Below, one piece after another: positions 53,684-64,000 of a stretch of DNA of 64,000 nt. The stretch's first letter is position 1; each line of letters begins with the position of its first letter. The translations under genes and the position numbers were made by a program. Source of the stretch: Porphyra umbilicalis (taxonomy: Eukaryota > Rhodophyta > Bangiophyceae > Bangiales > Bangiaceae); contig KV918951.1 in assembly GCA_002049455.2 (NCBI GenBank), positions 62,001 to 126,000 on the forward strand, read 5' to 3'. The notes under the pieces are model-generated. The model had not been told where the DNA came from. It saw only the letters and a program-made list of their open reading frames with translations, and did not search any database.

Positions 53684-55731
53684 CGTCCGACAACAAGTGC
53701 CTCTTCGGCTCTGTCCAATGAAGGCAAGAGAAAGTCGGTCAGCCACTACGCGGCAGCGCAGCGCGAACCGCCGAGCCCCACAGCACATAGCCAACGGCAG
53801 TTTACTACCAGGCGGGGCCATGAAAAATAGCCGAACAGACTCCTGCCTTCACAGCAGTCGTCAAAGTCTGAGAGAGTCCCGCGGGACCCTACCTCATACC
53901 TGGCCAGCACTGATGCCGCAGGAAGCTCACCCTGTAGACAGAGGATACAAACCTTGCGAAAAACAAGTGAGGCAGGCCAGACGCGAACTCCGCAAACATT
54001 GCGTGGGCCGACGCCAAAGCGAGGGCCTAATGAGTGACAGCACCTTAGCGAAAATGACCGTCGCGGCCGACGAGCGGTGCGGGACGCAAAGGCCGCACAG
54101 GGGCACTCGCTGAACGGGCAGAGGCGAAGAGCAGTGGCAGGCCATTGGAGGGACGTACCCCATATACATTGGGGTACAAGCGTGGGGGGCGGTGGTGGGG
54201 CAGTCATCGATCGGAGAAGAGCTACTGGTGGCCGCACCGCGGGGCCACAGCGAGACGCGAAACGACACGCCGCACGCTCTCTCAGGCGGTGAGGCCGGCA
54301 GGTATCATCCACAGAAACTCAGATGCGGAAGGCCAGCGTTGAGTCCGATTCGCAACAAGCCAATAGGCTCCAGAGCGAACGACATTGAATCGATTGTTCG
54401 GTTTCAACGACATTAAATCGATTGCTCGAGAAATATTAGACTCGTCTTGAAATTGTGCGTTAAGTTCATGAAGACATTCCCTTGAGTGGGGTGTTGGTGA
54501 GATCAAGCGGCCGCTCATGCCCATGGCATGCTGCTCCGCGTCGACCTTTTGTCATTGCTGTAAATTTCTGCCGACCACTTGAGTGAAGTCGGAAACTTCC
54601 TGCCCTACGATCGATCAAACTGTATCCAGGAGACTCGCGCCGTCGGGCAAAGCCGGGCGACGACGGCACGGCGTGAGGAAAACGCACCAGCACGCGTCCC
54701 TCTCCAGCACCGCTACAAGTTCCCTGCGTGCAATTGGCTTTGTCCACTTCCTACCTCGCACGCGACTGTCCAGTGGACGAATCCGTCTCTCTCTGGCTGC
54801 GTTTGGGCCCCGCCACCGCTCCCAATCGGGCTACAGGCCGACCCACGCACTTTCACACTCTTGAACGCGTCGTTGCGTGCGTCAGGGTGCTTGGATCCCT
54901 GCTGTATTCTTTCCGTGCCTGGCTTGCTCACGCTCTTGAGCTCGTCATTGCGTGCATCAGGGTGCTTCAATCCATGCTGTATTCTCTCGTTTCCTGGCAT
55001 TCTTTTCTTGGGTGCGCTCTGCGGACTGCCCACCTCACTGCCCACCGCACCTGCATAGAAAAAGCCGGCCTGCCGCCCCGTTATCTTTTTCTTTTTTCTT
55101 TTGTGTTTTCCGGCCGTCTTCTCGAGGTGGACTCAGCCCCAGCAACCCACGCGGCCGCTCGCATTAACTGGCATACCGCCAGGTGTCTTTCGGCGCGCTT
55201 TTCGAACCACTGGCGCACAGGGGACCATAGGGCATCCGCTCTCGGGGACCCCGGTGGCGGCCTTTTCATTGGCTTCTTTTCCGCCAAGTGTGGTTGCCAA
55301 ACAATTTTACGCTACGCACCTGCCACTGGGACGGCCGCTCGCCCTTGCATCTTTTGACTTCCTTTTTTGTGGCCTTTTCCCTCCCTCTGGGTTTGCGCGC
55401 GCTTTTTCACCCCCTCAGAGTCGTCTCCTGTCGCGCCGCCTCGCACGGCATCCACGGGTCCCACCCACCGCTCGCCGGGGTGGAGCACGACCGGGCCGAC
55501 TGCTCCCGCTCTGAATCGCTCCCGGGCGCTCCAGGATTGTTACATGAGTGCGAGCCTGCGGGGGTGAGAACGGTGCTGCCGGTTGTCGACCACATCCTAG
55601 AGCCACTGTTAACTGAAGCACACGGCGCCGCGCTCTGCCTCTTTGCTCTCTTGCTGACCCTCTGACCCCTGGTTACGGTCCCGTGCCCCACTCCCTCGCT
55701 CTGGGCGTACTCCCATCCTGTGTCCTCCGTC
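53684..55731. other. Divergent intergenic region, 2 kb
   Basis: It separates the minus-strand transposase-like gene from the plus-strand pseudogene at 55.7 kb. Open stretches exist on both strands but none reads like a conserved protein. It includes the 75-bp tandem duplication at 54858. Confidence 0.35.
54858..55007 (+). repeat. 75-bp tandem duplication
   Basis: CTCTTGAACGCGTCGTTGCGTGC at 54858 recurs as CTCTTGAGCTCGTCATTGCGTGC at 54933, followed by CAGGGTGCTT..ATCC.TGCTGTATTCT in both copies. Period 75 bp, two copies, diverged. Confidence 0.8.
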
Positions 55732-58197
55732 ATGGCCGGGTACTATCCCACCGGGAGCGCGGCGCGGATGTCCGCGTCGGCGTCCACAAATGAGTCGGTT
55801 GCGGCCTGGGAAGCCGACCAGCGCCGCCTAGGCCTGCTTCGTAGCGCCGCCGTTCCCGCTACCCCCTACGTCAAAGATGGAACGGCTGCCGTCGATGCTG
55901 CGCCCTACGGCAGGGGCGCGGAGCCTCCGCAGCTGCAGCACCACATATCGGAGTCGCAAGCCGTCGGCCATCCTGCGATGGTGTCGTCTTCCGCCCACAT
56001 TGCCATCGACGTGCCCCACTCCGAGCCGGTAAATGCACCCGAGGCTACGGCCGCAGCCACGGGTGAGACCGAATGCGTCTTACTGAAACGCCGTGGGCGA
56101 AACAAATCGTACTTTGTGCCTGGAGCGCCTCAGGTTCTACCTGCCGCCGAGCCGTCGGCAACGGGGTCGCCGTGGACCGCGTCGCTGGCGCCATCCTCTC
56201 CTCGAGTCGATGAATCGTGGTCGCCTCCGCCGCCGGAGAATTCAGAGATGGCGGCCGACGTGGCGGCGGCGGAGGCTGCGGCGGCGGTCAAGTCGGTACC
56301 CCCTTCATCGCCGGTAGTGTCTTTCGCGGCCTCGTTTTCGTGTCCCGCCGCCCCCGTCGTCGAGGCCAATGCGAAAAAGTTGCGAGTCGCAGGAAGCGGG
56401 CCCCAGCCAAGTCAACGGCCGACAAGTCGGCCACCCCAACCAACAAGAAAAAGAAGACAGCGGCTGCGGCGGGCGCCGCCGCCACCGCCGCTGCCGCCGC
56501 CGCTGCCGCCGCCGCCAACAGTGCCCAAGTGCCTTCGGATACAACTGCTACGTCGCCTGAGCGCACTATCTTGGCGGTGGCGGCTTGGGACTTGGTGCGT
56601 GGGAAGGTCGAAAACGTCGTGCACGAGCAGAACGAGGCACCATAGGCGGCCATCAAGAAGGCGGCGGCACAGCTTCAGCACCTTCGTGCCAATGCCGCTC
56701 GCCTAGAAGCGCGGGTTGACGCGCAGCGTCAAGGCCATGAGCGCACGTTCATGGCCGTCGTATCCATGAGGGTGGCCGCCCAGTATAGCGCCAACGCTTG
56801 CAGGTCCCGCAAGAGGGGCTGTGACACACGCGATAGCGGCTGCGGCGGCAGCTACGGCAGTGGCAGCAGCGGTGGCGGTTGCAGCGGCATCATTGACGAC
56901 GGCAGCGGGCGTGTGCAAGATTTCAAGCAGATCGTGAAGCATGAAGACGCCCAAGCCGCGGCCTTGGCGCTCGCCCCTGTCAACGAGGAAAAGGCCGGCC
57001 AGCGGCGGTGCCTCATCCGCGCTGTGGTAAAGAAGCTCATCGCCAAGGGTCCTGTCTCTCACAGCATCCTGATGTACGCGGACATTCAGACGGTTGTCTT
57101 CAACGAGGAGGTCGTCAAGGTATTCGAAGTGCAGGCAAACGTCGCCCACAGCTACCTCATGGGCGCCGTCTGGTTCCTCGCCGATGGAGGCCTTCCGAAG
57201 AAGAAGCGGCCGATTTCCAATATCACGAAGACCATCCCGCACAGGGTCGCGCAGATCAGATAGTTTGTGCTCAAGCCGTTCTTCTCTGTGCTTGGCTTCA
57301 GCTACAACCCGATGCCCGTGCCCAAGGCGATAAAATGGGAGAAGAAAGACACATTCCTCACCTCGTACAAGGGTGAGAAGGCCATCGTGGCGGCTGCCAA
57401 GAACGTTTTTACCAAGAACGGCGGCGGTGCCCGTATCTTCACGGACCGCGCTGGGAGTCACCGTTTCCACGTGGATATGCTGGTCGGTCATCACGCGCTA
57501 TTTGCGTCCTTCATGCGGAACGAGTTCGAGATTGCGCTCGGCCGACGCAAGCATCGCCATGGCGAGAGCGGCAATGGTGTGTACCAACACTGGGTAGACA
57601 AGTTCACCACCTCCATCAAGCACCTGCGTAAGAGCCAAAGGGCCAAGAAGGTGCATGCTGGCTACCGCATCACCGATGCCATCGGCCCCGACATGGTCAT
57701 ACCCACGGGCGGCGGTCGCTGGGCCTTTTCCGCGCCTGAGAAGGAGCCGAAGAGCTTGTCGGCGGTAGGCAAGAAGCCCACCTCAACCCTGACGACGGCT
57801 GCCCACCCTCCCCGATCGGTAAAGAGCAGAGCCGACGTCCCCGGCGTCCCGGCAACACACGACGTCGCGGCAGAGGCGTCCCCCAATGTGGATGACAACG
57901 ACATTGACGAAGAGGGTGGCGAGACGCCGCTGCGTACCTCTGTCGTCATTGTGGGCGACGACTACTCGGACAACCGCATCGGAGCAGCATTGACTGGCAT
58001 CAGCGGGGATGGAGGAGGGGAAGACGGGGATGAGATCCTGAGGGGGGAAGACCGCTGGTGAGGGGATAGTCGCGAGGGGGGACGACGACGATGAGAGCGA
58101 GGAAGTGGGCGCGCGCACGTCGTCCAGTGACTCCGATTACTCGGATTGCAGCCTGAACGGGTCTGTCGACGATGACGACGAGGAGGTGCCCTACTGA
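55732..58197 (+). pseudogene. Unrecognised large ORF with acidic tail, inactivated
   Basis: The start at 55732 gives MAGYYPTGSAARMSASAS. The first frame runs to about 56390, where an A5 stretch coincides with a one-base change of frame into VASRRKRAPAKSTADKSATPTNKKKK. That frame continues to 58061, broken by TAG at 56643 and TAG at 57261. Readable parts: AAIKKAAAQLQHLRANAARLEARVDAQRQGHERTFMAVVSM (helical), EEKAGQRRCLIRAVVKKLIAKGP, SYLMGAVWFLADGGLPKKKRPISN, FVLKPFFSVLGFSYNPMPVPKAIKWEKKD, ARIFTDRAGSHRFHVDMLVGHHALFASFMRNEFEIALGRRKHRHGE. A further one-base change near 58060-58085 leads to the real-looking acidic end DDDDESEEVGARTSSSDSDYSDCSLNGSVDDDDEEVPY (stop 58195-58197). I know no homologue. 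It is divergent from the transposase-like gene on its left and could be its partner. Confidence 0.5.
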
Positions 58198-58394
58198 TTT
58201 TGCTGTGCAGAGCACGCTTGCCGCGACGGCAGCCGATGGTGCTGCAGTTTTAGCGTGTTGTTTGCATTGGTTTGCTTCGTGTTTGGCGGCGGCTAACACC
58301 GCTCTCGTGCGACACTGGTGAAGATGCTTATATGCATTTAATAGAGGAAGGAAGCAGCATCAAAGTGCATGTCGTCCGCAGCGAAATGCATATA
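58198..58394. other. Short spacer before the MITE
   Basis: 3' flank of the pseudogene; nothing recognised. Confidence 0.3.
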
Positions 58395-58793
58395 TTGCTG
58401 ATCCCCGAATTTTGTCCTGGTAGACAGAAACTGACTTGCGGACCAACTCTCTCCACCAATCAGATGCGCCCCTGGGACTGACTGAATGCTCCCGATTGCT
58501 TACATGTCCCCATACAGCCTGGAAACCAACATCAGCTCCTCTTTTTTTCCGCACTTCTGGCGACGAAACAGTAGAAAATCTCAAAATCTCGCGTGGGCAG
58601 CTTGCCCAGTGCCAAGAAAGGCGGATCCAGCGGCAGCAAACAGTGAGTTCTGCTGGATGCAAGGTCCTGGCACCGAATGCGGGCTTTCTATTGGCTTCGA
58701 TGCCTTCTTACTGTCCTTTTAAACCAATAGAGTGCTCTTATTCAGAGTCAGTCTCGGTCTCTGTCCCCCAGGACTAAATTCGGGGATCAGCAA
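58395..58793. mobile_element. TA-flanked MITE, same family as the one at 32350
   Basis: The left end TTGCTGATCCCCGAATTTTG continues to TCCTGG; the right end is inverted (TTGCTGATCCCCGAATTTAG...). Similarity extends about 37 bp with few mismatches. It is flanked by TA on both sides (58393-58394; 58794-58795). The terminal 16-18 bp match the 32350-32790 element; the interiors differ. 399 bp, no ORF. Confidence 0.9.
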
Positions 58794-58795
58794 TA

Positions 58796-59218
58796 CAGCG
58801 GCCGTGTAGCGTCCCGTGTAGTACCGCCCCCAAAATTGCAGCCAGGCGTCGTATCATGTTTTTTCCCGCTCTCAGTCCGCTCGTCTCTGTACTGCACGCA
58901 CGGCATTGGCCGACTGGATGCACCGTTGTGTCCAATGGGAAGCGAGTTCTTATTAAGACGAGCCGTTCCGTATCTGAAACGGCCGCGTCTGCCGTGCATC
59001 ACACGAGTCTCTCCGGCGGGCCGAGGGACTCAAGGGTGGAACTGGGGACTACGCCATCGCCTCAGAACGCACATCAAAAGTGGTTCCAGACAACGTCCAA
59101 AGCTCGCGTTATTACATCCAAAACTCTTTTGGATGAGCTTGGATGAGGGGGAAAGGCCCATCGGTCAACACGGAAAGAGTGACGAGGGGACATCCAAACA
59201 ACATCCAAACCCGTTTGG
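58796..59218. other. Spacer with ATCCAAA/TTTGGAT motifs
   Basis: No gene. Several ACATCCAAA and TTTTGGAT words cluster at 59095-59222, ending in a perfect palindrome ACATCCAAAC-CC-GTTTGGATGT (59201-59222). Confidence 0.4.
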
Positions 59219-59980
59219 ATGTGCATTGGTGTAGCTGTTACGATGCAGCCGGTGTGTTTCTATGACGAGGGCAGCGAGACATCACTCCTCTATATTTCCC
59301 AGGCGTCAACGAGGACTGAGAGCAACATTTTTGCGCGATTATTTTCGCAGGTATTTGCACCCGAGCTGTGGACGCGGACTGGCAAACATGTCTACCTCAT
59401 CTCGGACCATTTCAAGTCCCATTTCCGCGTGTCGAACCCACGAGTGACATTATTTGAGCTGCCGCCCAACACGACCGCCGTCTACCAGCTCCTCAGCGAG
59501 AGTGTCATCGCGGCCCTGAACCTGCGGTACAATACTTGGCTTCTGCAGCAGGTCCTTGCAGATTGGGACCAGCTCATATTGACGGGGCAGTCGCATATAC
59601 GGACGCCGCAAGCTGGCTGCCTGGACAAGGGTGACCAGGGGCACCTGTTGAACACGGCCAATATTATCGTGGAGGAGTGTGATTATATTTCGTAGGAGCA
59701 GTTCTCCAACCGCTGGCTAAAGGCCTACCTGCTGCCGACCGAAGCCGCCGCCGAAGTGCGCCGACATGTCCATGGGGTGAGAAAGATGGCAAAGAGCGTT
59801 CACCAAGATTTCTCCGAGTTGGTTGCACTCATAGCCAACACCTCCTTTGCTGCAGAATTTGACGGGCACACTGAGAGTGCCAACGCGTCCGGACTCCGGC
59901 ACTGGTTGATGACGGAGGATGATGCGGAGGCGGAGGACGAGACAGGTGACATTGTGTTGGCGGGTGAGAGTGACGAGTGA
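59219..59980 (+). pseudogene. pogo/Tigger-type (DDE_1) transposase fragment, C-terminal part
   Basis: LLYISQASTRTESNIFARLFSQVFAPELWTRTGKHVYLISDHFKSHF carries the second catalytic Asp (SDHFKSH; family N/D at this site). RVTLFELPPNTTAVYQLLSESVIAALNLRYNTWLL follows. In active relatives LPPNTT is followed by QPLDQG; here it is QLLSES, so the third acidic residue is gone. A single in-frame TAG (59693) precedes EQFSNRWLKAYLLPTEAAAEVRRHVHGVRKM and an acidic end DDAEAEDETGDIVLAGESDE. Confidence 0.7.
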
Positions 59981-61435
59981 GGCCGATTCGTGTGCATTGC
60001 GGGACCGAGGGGGGTTCGAGATGAGGTACGCTTTCGTCGGGTACACGCCGGAGCCCGGCTGTCACAGTCTTGTGCAGGTGTGTCTACCAATGCTGATCGG
60101 GGTCCTGTGCAAGAGTGATGGACACAATGACGGCCCGCCTAATCTAAGGCAATAAATTTTTGCACAGACTCATCAGAAGAATCCGAGCAACTTCTGTCCC
60201 GACGATCTCAGATGGGCCCCAACGAACCAGTCCGCTCCGTAGGCTACTTTTTGGACGCACTCAGAACATAAACTGATCCACACTGCGTGACAGCATTACA
60301 GCTCGTCAGACCCGGGCGCTGGGCCCCCTCCAAGTCACGAGGGGGGTTGCCGATCGGCTAAACCGGTCCGTCAGGATCTAAAACAATCCCGACCGACGTC
60401 AGACCCGTTCAAGGCAAATATTTCAAATTCCGCGTCATTCGAGTCGTTCTGGTGGCGATCCACTGGTGATCGTCCCATGGCTCACTAACCACATTCACGA
60501 TCTCGCGACTTCCCAGGGACTAGCAAATCCTCGGTCTGGCCCCCAGGTATGGGCCTAACTATGTGTAAACCCGACTTGGGGTCCTGGCCGGCAGAACACC
60601 GCGCGACCGGCACCGGGGCGCCGCGAGGGTGTCACGTAACACCCTTCCCCCGCCTCGACGCATGGCGGTGTCCGAAGCATCGACAGCCTTCCACTGAAAC
60701 TGGCCCCATGCGCCCTGAGGGGAGGGTTCCTGAGGGTTCTATGAGGGTGTCTGCGAAAAGGTTTTTCTGAGGGTTGGAGGGGGACGGAGGGGGTGTGGAC
60801 AAATCTCGTGTTTACCGCTCGGGGCATCTTTCCCCGGTCGACGCCGTGCGTGTGGGCTTTTCGGGGTTTCCATCCAGGGCGGGTATTACCAGACAGTACT
60901 ACCCGGCGACACGGTGTGGCTCGCCTTCCTTCGAACTGGGTGGGGTTGGCTCGGCGTGTTGTCACACACTGTAGCGCTAGCGCCGGGCCGACCTGGAAGT
61001 GAGAACTTGTTAGAGGCCAATCGGCTGTTGTCCACCAGGTGGAAGGTTCCATGCAGGCACAGCAGGGTATCTGGCGCCTCCTGCGTGCATGCTGGAGGCA
61101 TGATGTGCGGCTCGGGCCTAATCTCCCGGTTTCAGCGACATCATTCACAAAAGTGCACGGGAAGGCAGTCAAAGCTTCCAGGGTTTTACACTGTCAGGAC
61201 CTCAAGCATGCAATGTCATTGGGTAGAAGAGCATTCTGTTTGAACATAAAAGGTTCACTCTTGGACTTTTCTATGCGTATGTAAGCTCGCCATCAACACG
61301 TGGAGCGACGGGTGCTCCCCACCGTGTCACTGTCAGTGACTCATCCCGGTTGTGCATTTGCGGTCTGCGACTTGAAATCGGCACACGAAGTTGGCCCACC
61401 TCCTGCTCCTGTGGTCTATCCCGACCTGTGCACGA
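59981..61435. other. Gene-poor region, 1.5 kb
   Basis: No protein or RNA recognised. Balanced composition with GC-richer patches (60590-60740). Confidence 0.3.
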
Positions 61436-61530
61436 AAGACATTGGGCTTCCTGTGTCGCAATTCAAACATTACCGCGCTGACCCGTCGATGCATGCCACG
61501 CCTAAAGTCCGTCTCACTCTATTAGTCCTC
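61436..61530 (+). pseudogene. Small fragment related to the Plavaka transposase
   Basis: IGLPVSQFKHYRADPSMHATPKVRL aligns with LRLPIGQFKDHIADLALHACTARHDL from the 30.7 kb gene, and the DNA is similar over about 60 bp (TTCAAACATTACCGCGCTGA against TTCAAGGATCATATCGCTGA). Nothing else of the element is recognisable around it. Confidence 0.45.
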
Positions 61531-62226
61531 TGAGAACCGCACTTATTCTCCAGAGACCAAAACTCCGCCACTATGACCGCAAACGACAAGCGGTCTTCAC
61601 ACGTAGGATAGAGACGCCCTAAACCTTTTACTGCAAGAAATGTTGCGTATTCTTCCATAGGAGGCCCTTCAACGGCACACCGATATCGGAAAGATACGGC
61701 TCAGACGCTTTGTTTTCTGGCCTTCCGGCACGCAGGGCGATCCGCACGGGGCCACAGCTCCGCCTCTCGCATATGTGCCATGATCCCATACCTCGTGCAT
61801 TCGATTGCACTATTCTGCGCAGCGCTCCCATTCCACTGGTCAAAGATAGACGTCCGTAAAGATTTTGTCGAGAAGAAGCTGAACAGTTTCTTCCAGCGGT
61901 CCCGTGACGGTCGGATGCTACTTTAAAATTCGATCATCCCAAAGTGCGATCTCTGGCGCGCCTTTTTTGATCCCATTCCACGACACTCGGCAGTCAATCG
62001 GCCTGCGCGCGCGCGCGCTTCGTCAGCAGCCAATGAGCGCCCATGCACGGGCACGCCCCAATTTAAGCCAGGGCTCTCCTGGAAGGGCACCCTGCGCGAC
62101 TGAAGCGCCGTCGCACCCGTGCCCCCCACTCCACGCCCACCGTCGCTGTCGTGCCTCCTACTCACCTTCTGCGGTCACTCTTGTGGGGCAGCGTGGGGAC
62201 CACTGCGACTCTCCCCTGCACCCAAC
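61531..62226. other. 5' flank of the Tc1/mariner-like pseudogene
   Basis: No gene or inverted-repeat end identified. The composition rises in GC towards the ORF. Confidence 0.3.
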
Positions 62227-63598
62227 CGCAAGCACGGCGGGTCGCAATGTCTTCGACAGTTACGGCCGCGCAATGGCCCCGTAGCATCGTGCGCGCGATG
62301 AGCCGCATTCCGGTCGAGGTGGTAGAGATTGTGCGTCACATGAGGGACATTTTCGAGGCCAAGAGCGACAGCAGGCGCACAGAACTGCTTATGCAGCCTG
62401 TGGAGCGCACGGAGCGGGCGGCGGGGTTGTCCGCGCGCACTGTGGTGCGCATTGCCGAGTAGGGGTACGCGGCGACTCGGCCGCGGTCGGGTAAGCGCGA
62501 GCGCCGTGCAACTAAGCGACGCATCCCCGCGGGCGAGTTGGCCCGCGTGCGGGAGGCCGTGTACAAGCAATATGAAGAGAAATCTGTACCCACATTGGAC
62601 AGTATTCTGGAATATCTCAAGGTCGCAAGCGTGGTAGCTGGCTCGAGTGGAGATTCTCCCACGTACACGTGGTCCAGAGCTACCCTCCGGCGGGCCATGA
62701 CGGACCTGGGGTTTAAGTTTACCGTTGGGCCTAATCATGACGATGTGGCGCGCGAGAAGACAACAATCATCGAGCAGCGGGAGAACTTCATCAAGAAAAT
62801 GCGGAAGTACCGTGCAGCGGGGCGCACCATCTACTACACCGATGAAACTTGGGCAAACAAGAATATGACGCCCAGTCGCACGTGGAACGACAGGTCCTTG
62901 CGCACGCGCCTCGACGTGTCGTTGGGCAAAGGGGCGCGAATCATCGTCGCCCACGTGGGGTCCCGCGACTCGGGGCACGTCCAAGATGCCGGTCTCATGT
63001 TTCTGGGCAAGAAAAAGACGGGCGTCTACCATGGCGAAATGACTTCGGACTTGAGGCTAAAGTGGCTTGAGGACAGGGTGCTCGACCAAGATTCAACGAG
63101 GGGTACTCGTCGTGGACCGAGCGCCCTACCACATGAAGCTGACAGCGGAATCTCGACCAGCATCGTCAAAGATGCGAAAGGCCGACGTCGTAGCGTGGCT
63201 GGAGCAGCATGAAGCTGTGCCTGAGGAATGGCCTGCTACCTGGCGGCAGCAAAAAGACTGTCCCAGAGCTTTGTGACCAGACAGTGAAACACCGACCGAC
63301 ACCGCGCTACGTGGTGTAAGATTCGGCGGCAAGATTTGACGTAGCTGTCATCTTCTGCCCGGTGGCTCACCCCGAACTGAAACCGATCGAGATGGTGTGG
63401 GCCACCGTCAAGGTCGCCCTGCGAAAATCGAACGTGACGTTTACGACGTCGCGCCTGCAGGAGCTCGTGGACATCGAGTTCGCCAAGGTATCGGCCGAGG
63501 CCTGCGGGCGGTATGAGGACCACGACATTGGCATGAAGAACCATTTCATGGAGGTGGCTGCAATGAGGGCGAAAGTGGAGAGGAGTTTGGACGCGTAG
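62227..63598 (+). pseudogene. Tc1/mariner-superfamily (DDE_3) transposase, inactivated
   Basis: An N-terminal helix-turn-helix region (IPVEVVEIVRHMRDIFEAKS...VERTERAAGLSARTVVRIAE) is followed by an in-frame TAG (62460). The frame resumes: GELARVREAVYKQYEEKSVPTLDSILEYL, YTWSRATLRRAMTDLGFKF and the first catalytic Asp in TIYYTDETWANKNMTPSRTWND. RIIVAHVGSRDSGHV and YHGEMTSDLRLKWLEDRVL follow. A frame change near 63090 leads to RGVLVVDRAPYHMKLTAESRP (second Asp) and SKMRKADVVAWLEQH; a second one, with a stop near 63317, leads to HPELKPIEMVWATVKVALRKSNVTF (catalytic Glu). Second Asp to Glu is about 90 codons, longer than the 34-39 of classic Tc1/mariner but usual for this invertebrate-type subgroup. 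The start is not fixed; the ATG at 62247 (MSSTVTAAQW) is plausible. No inverted ends identified. Confidence 0.8.
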
Positions 63599-64000
63599 GA
63601 GATTGAGATGAACGATGCTGAGGGGGAGGGTGTGAATGGTTTCTACGAAGACGAGAAGGAGGGCGAGAAGTGAGTCTGGCTTGAGCGGAAGTGCGTGTGG
63701 CCGTAGGGTGTGTGACTTCCACGTTTGTCGACGGATTGCTGCTTGTCATTGAGGTTTCGCAATTCGGCTGCACATCAATCGTAGGCCGCTGCCAGTGATG
63801 GATTGGGCTTGAGCTGCGCTCCATGGCTACTTGTCCTCCAGGAAGTCTCTTCGTTTAGTCAGCTGTCAGCGTCCCCGCTCTTCATCCGTGCGGCATCACG
63901 AGATCTTGAAATCGATCTCACGAGGCTAGAGAAGTATCCTCCTTGTCATTGCGTGCTTCCCGATTTGGTCGGTGATGTTGCTGTCTTCCCAATTTTGGCC
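63599..64000. other. 3' flank of the transposase, end of window
   Basis: The transposase stop lies at 63596-63598. The sequence after it has a short acidic reading (EGEGVNGFYEDEKEGEK) in another frame, then nothing recognised. Confidence 0.3.

Noticed and set aside
1-64000. CRISPR array, rRNA or tRNA genes
   Set aside because: No regularly spaced identical repeats with unique spacers, no rRNA signature, and no T-loop GTTCRA context within a foldable 70-90 base unit.

Overview
This is eukaryotic nuclear DNA. The left 19 kb is extremely GC-rich and gene-dense, with few, short spliceosomal introns (0-2 per gene where I can resolve them) and Ala/Gly/Pro-rich proteins. The right 45 kb is closer to balanced composition and consists mostly of DNA-transposon remains. 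This style fits a GC-rich, intron-poor alga; my best guess is a bangiophyte red seaweed (Porphyra/Pyropia type). That is inference from style, not from a marker gene.

Left block (1-19.2 kb), in order: TIM44 (+, mitochondrial import); an Alba-domain nucleic-acid-binding protein (-); a SAM-methyltransferase-like protein (+); a membrane-anchored alpha/alpha-toroid protein of bacterial type (+); the spliceosome factor ISY1 (-, 3 exons); the glycine cleavage H protein GCSH (-, 2 exons); the ribosome biogenesis protein BOP1/ERB1 (+); an unrecognised acidic/Ser-rich protein (-); and a possible unrecognised minus-strand gene whose best exon abuts the first transposon. They share no pathway. Two gene pairs diverge from short bidirectional regions (Alba/methyltransferase; GCSH/BOP1). 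Two features run through the block. Most of these genes change reading frame at long C or G homopolymers. The homopolymers are also polarised along each gene: sense-strand C-tracts lie at the 5' end and sense-strand G-tracts at the 3' end.

Right block: at 19.2-25.0 kb three hAT-type elements sit one inside another, each with its own terminal inverted repeats and 8-bp target duplication. The innermost carries a decayed BED/hAT transposase; the middle one carries what looks like a captured spliced exon. At 26-28.9 kb and 41.3-44.8 kb lie two diverged copies of one unclassified transposon. Between them is a CACTA/Plavaka-type transposase (30.2-33.9 kb) broken by a TA-flanked MITE. A second MITE with the same ends lies at 58.4 kb, and an unrelated MITE at 45.0-45.6 kb. 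Further right are: a proline-rich hypothetical gene (46.6-47.5 kb, -); a multi-segment transposase-like pseudogene (49.9-53.7 kb, -) divergent from an unrecognised pseudogene with an acidic tail (55.7-58.2 kb, +); two pogo/Tigger fragments (45.9 and 59.2 kb); a Plavaka scrap (61.4 kb); and a Tc1/mariner-like transposase pseudogene (62.2-63.6 kb). Nearly all the transposon ORFs are in long conserved frames broken by one or a few stops.

I found no tRNA, rRNA, CRISPR array or reverse transcriptase.
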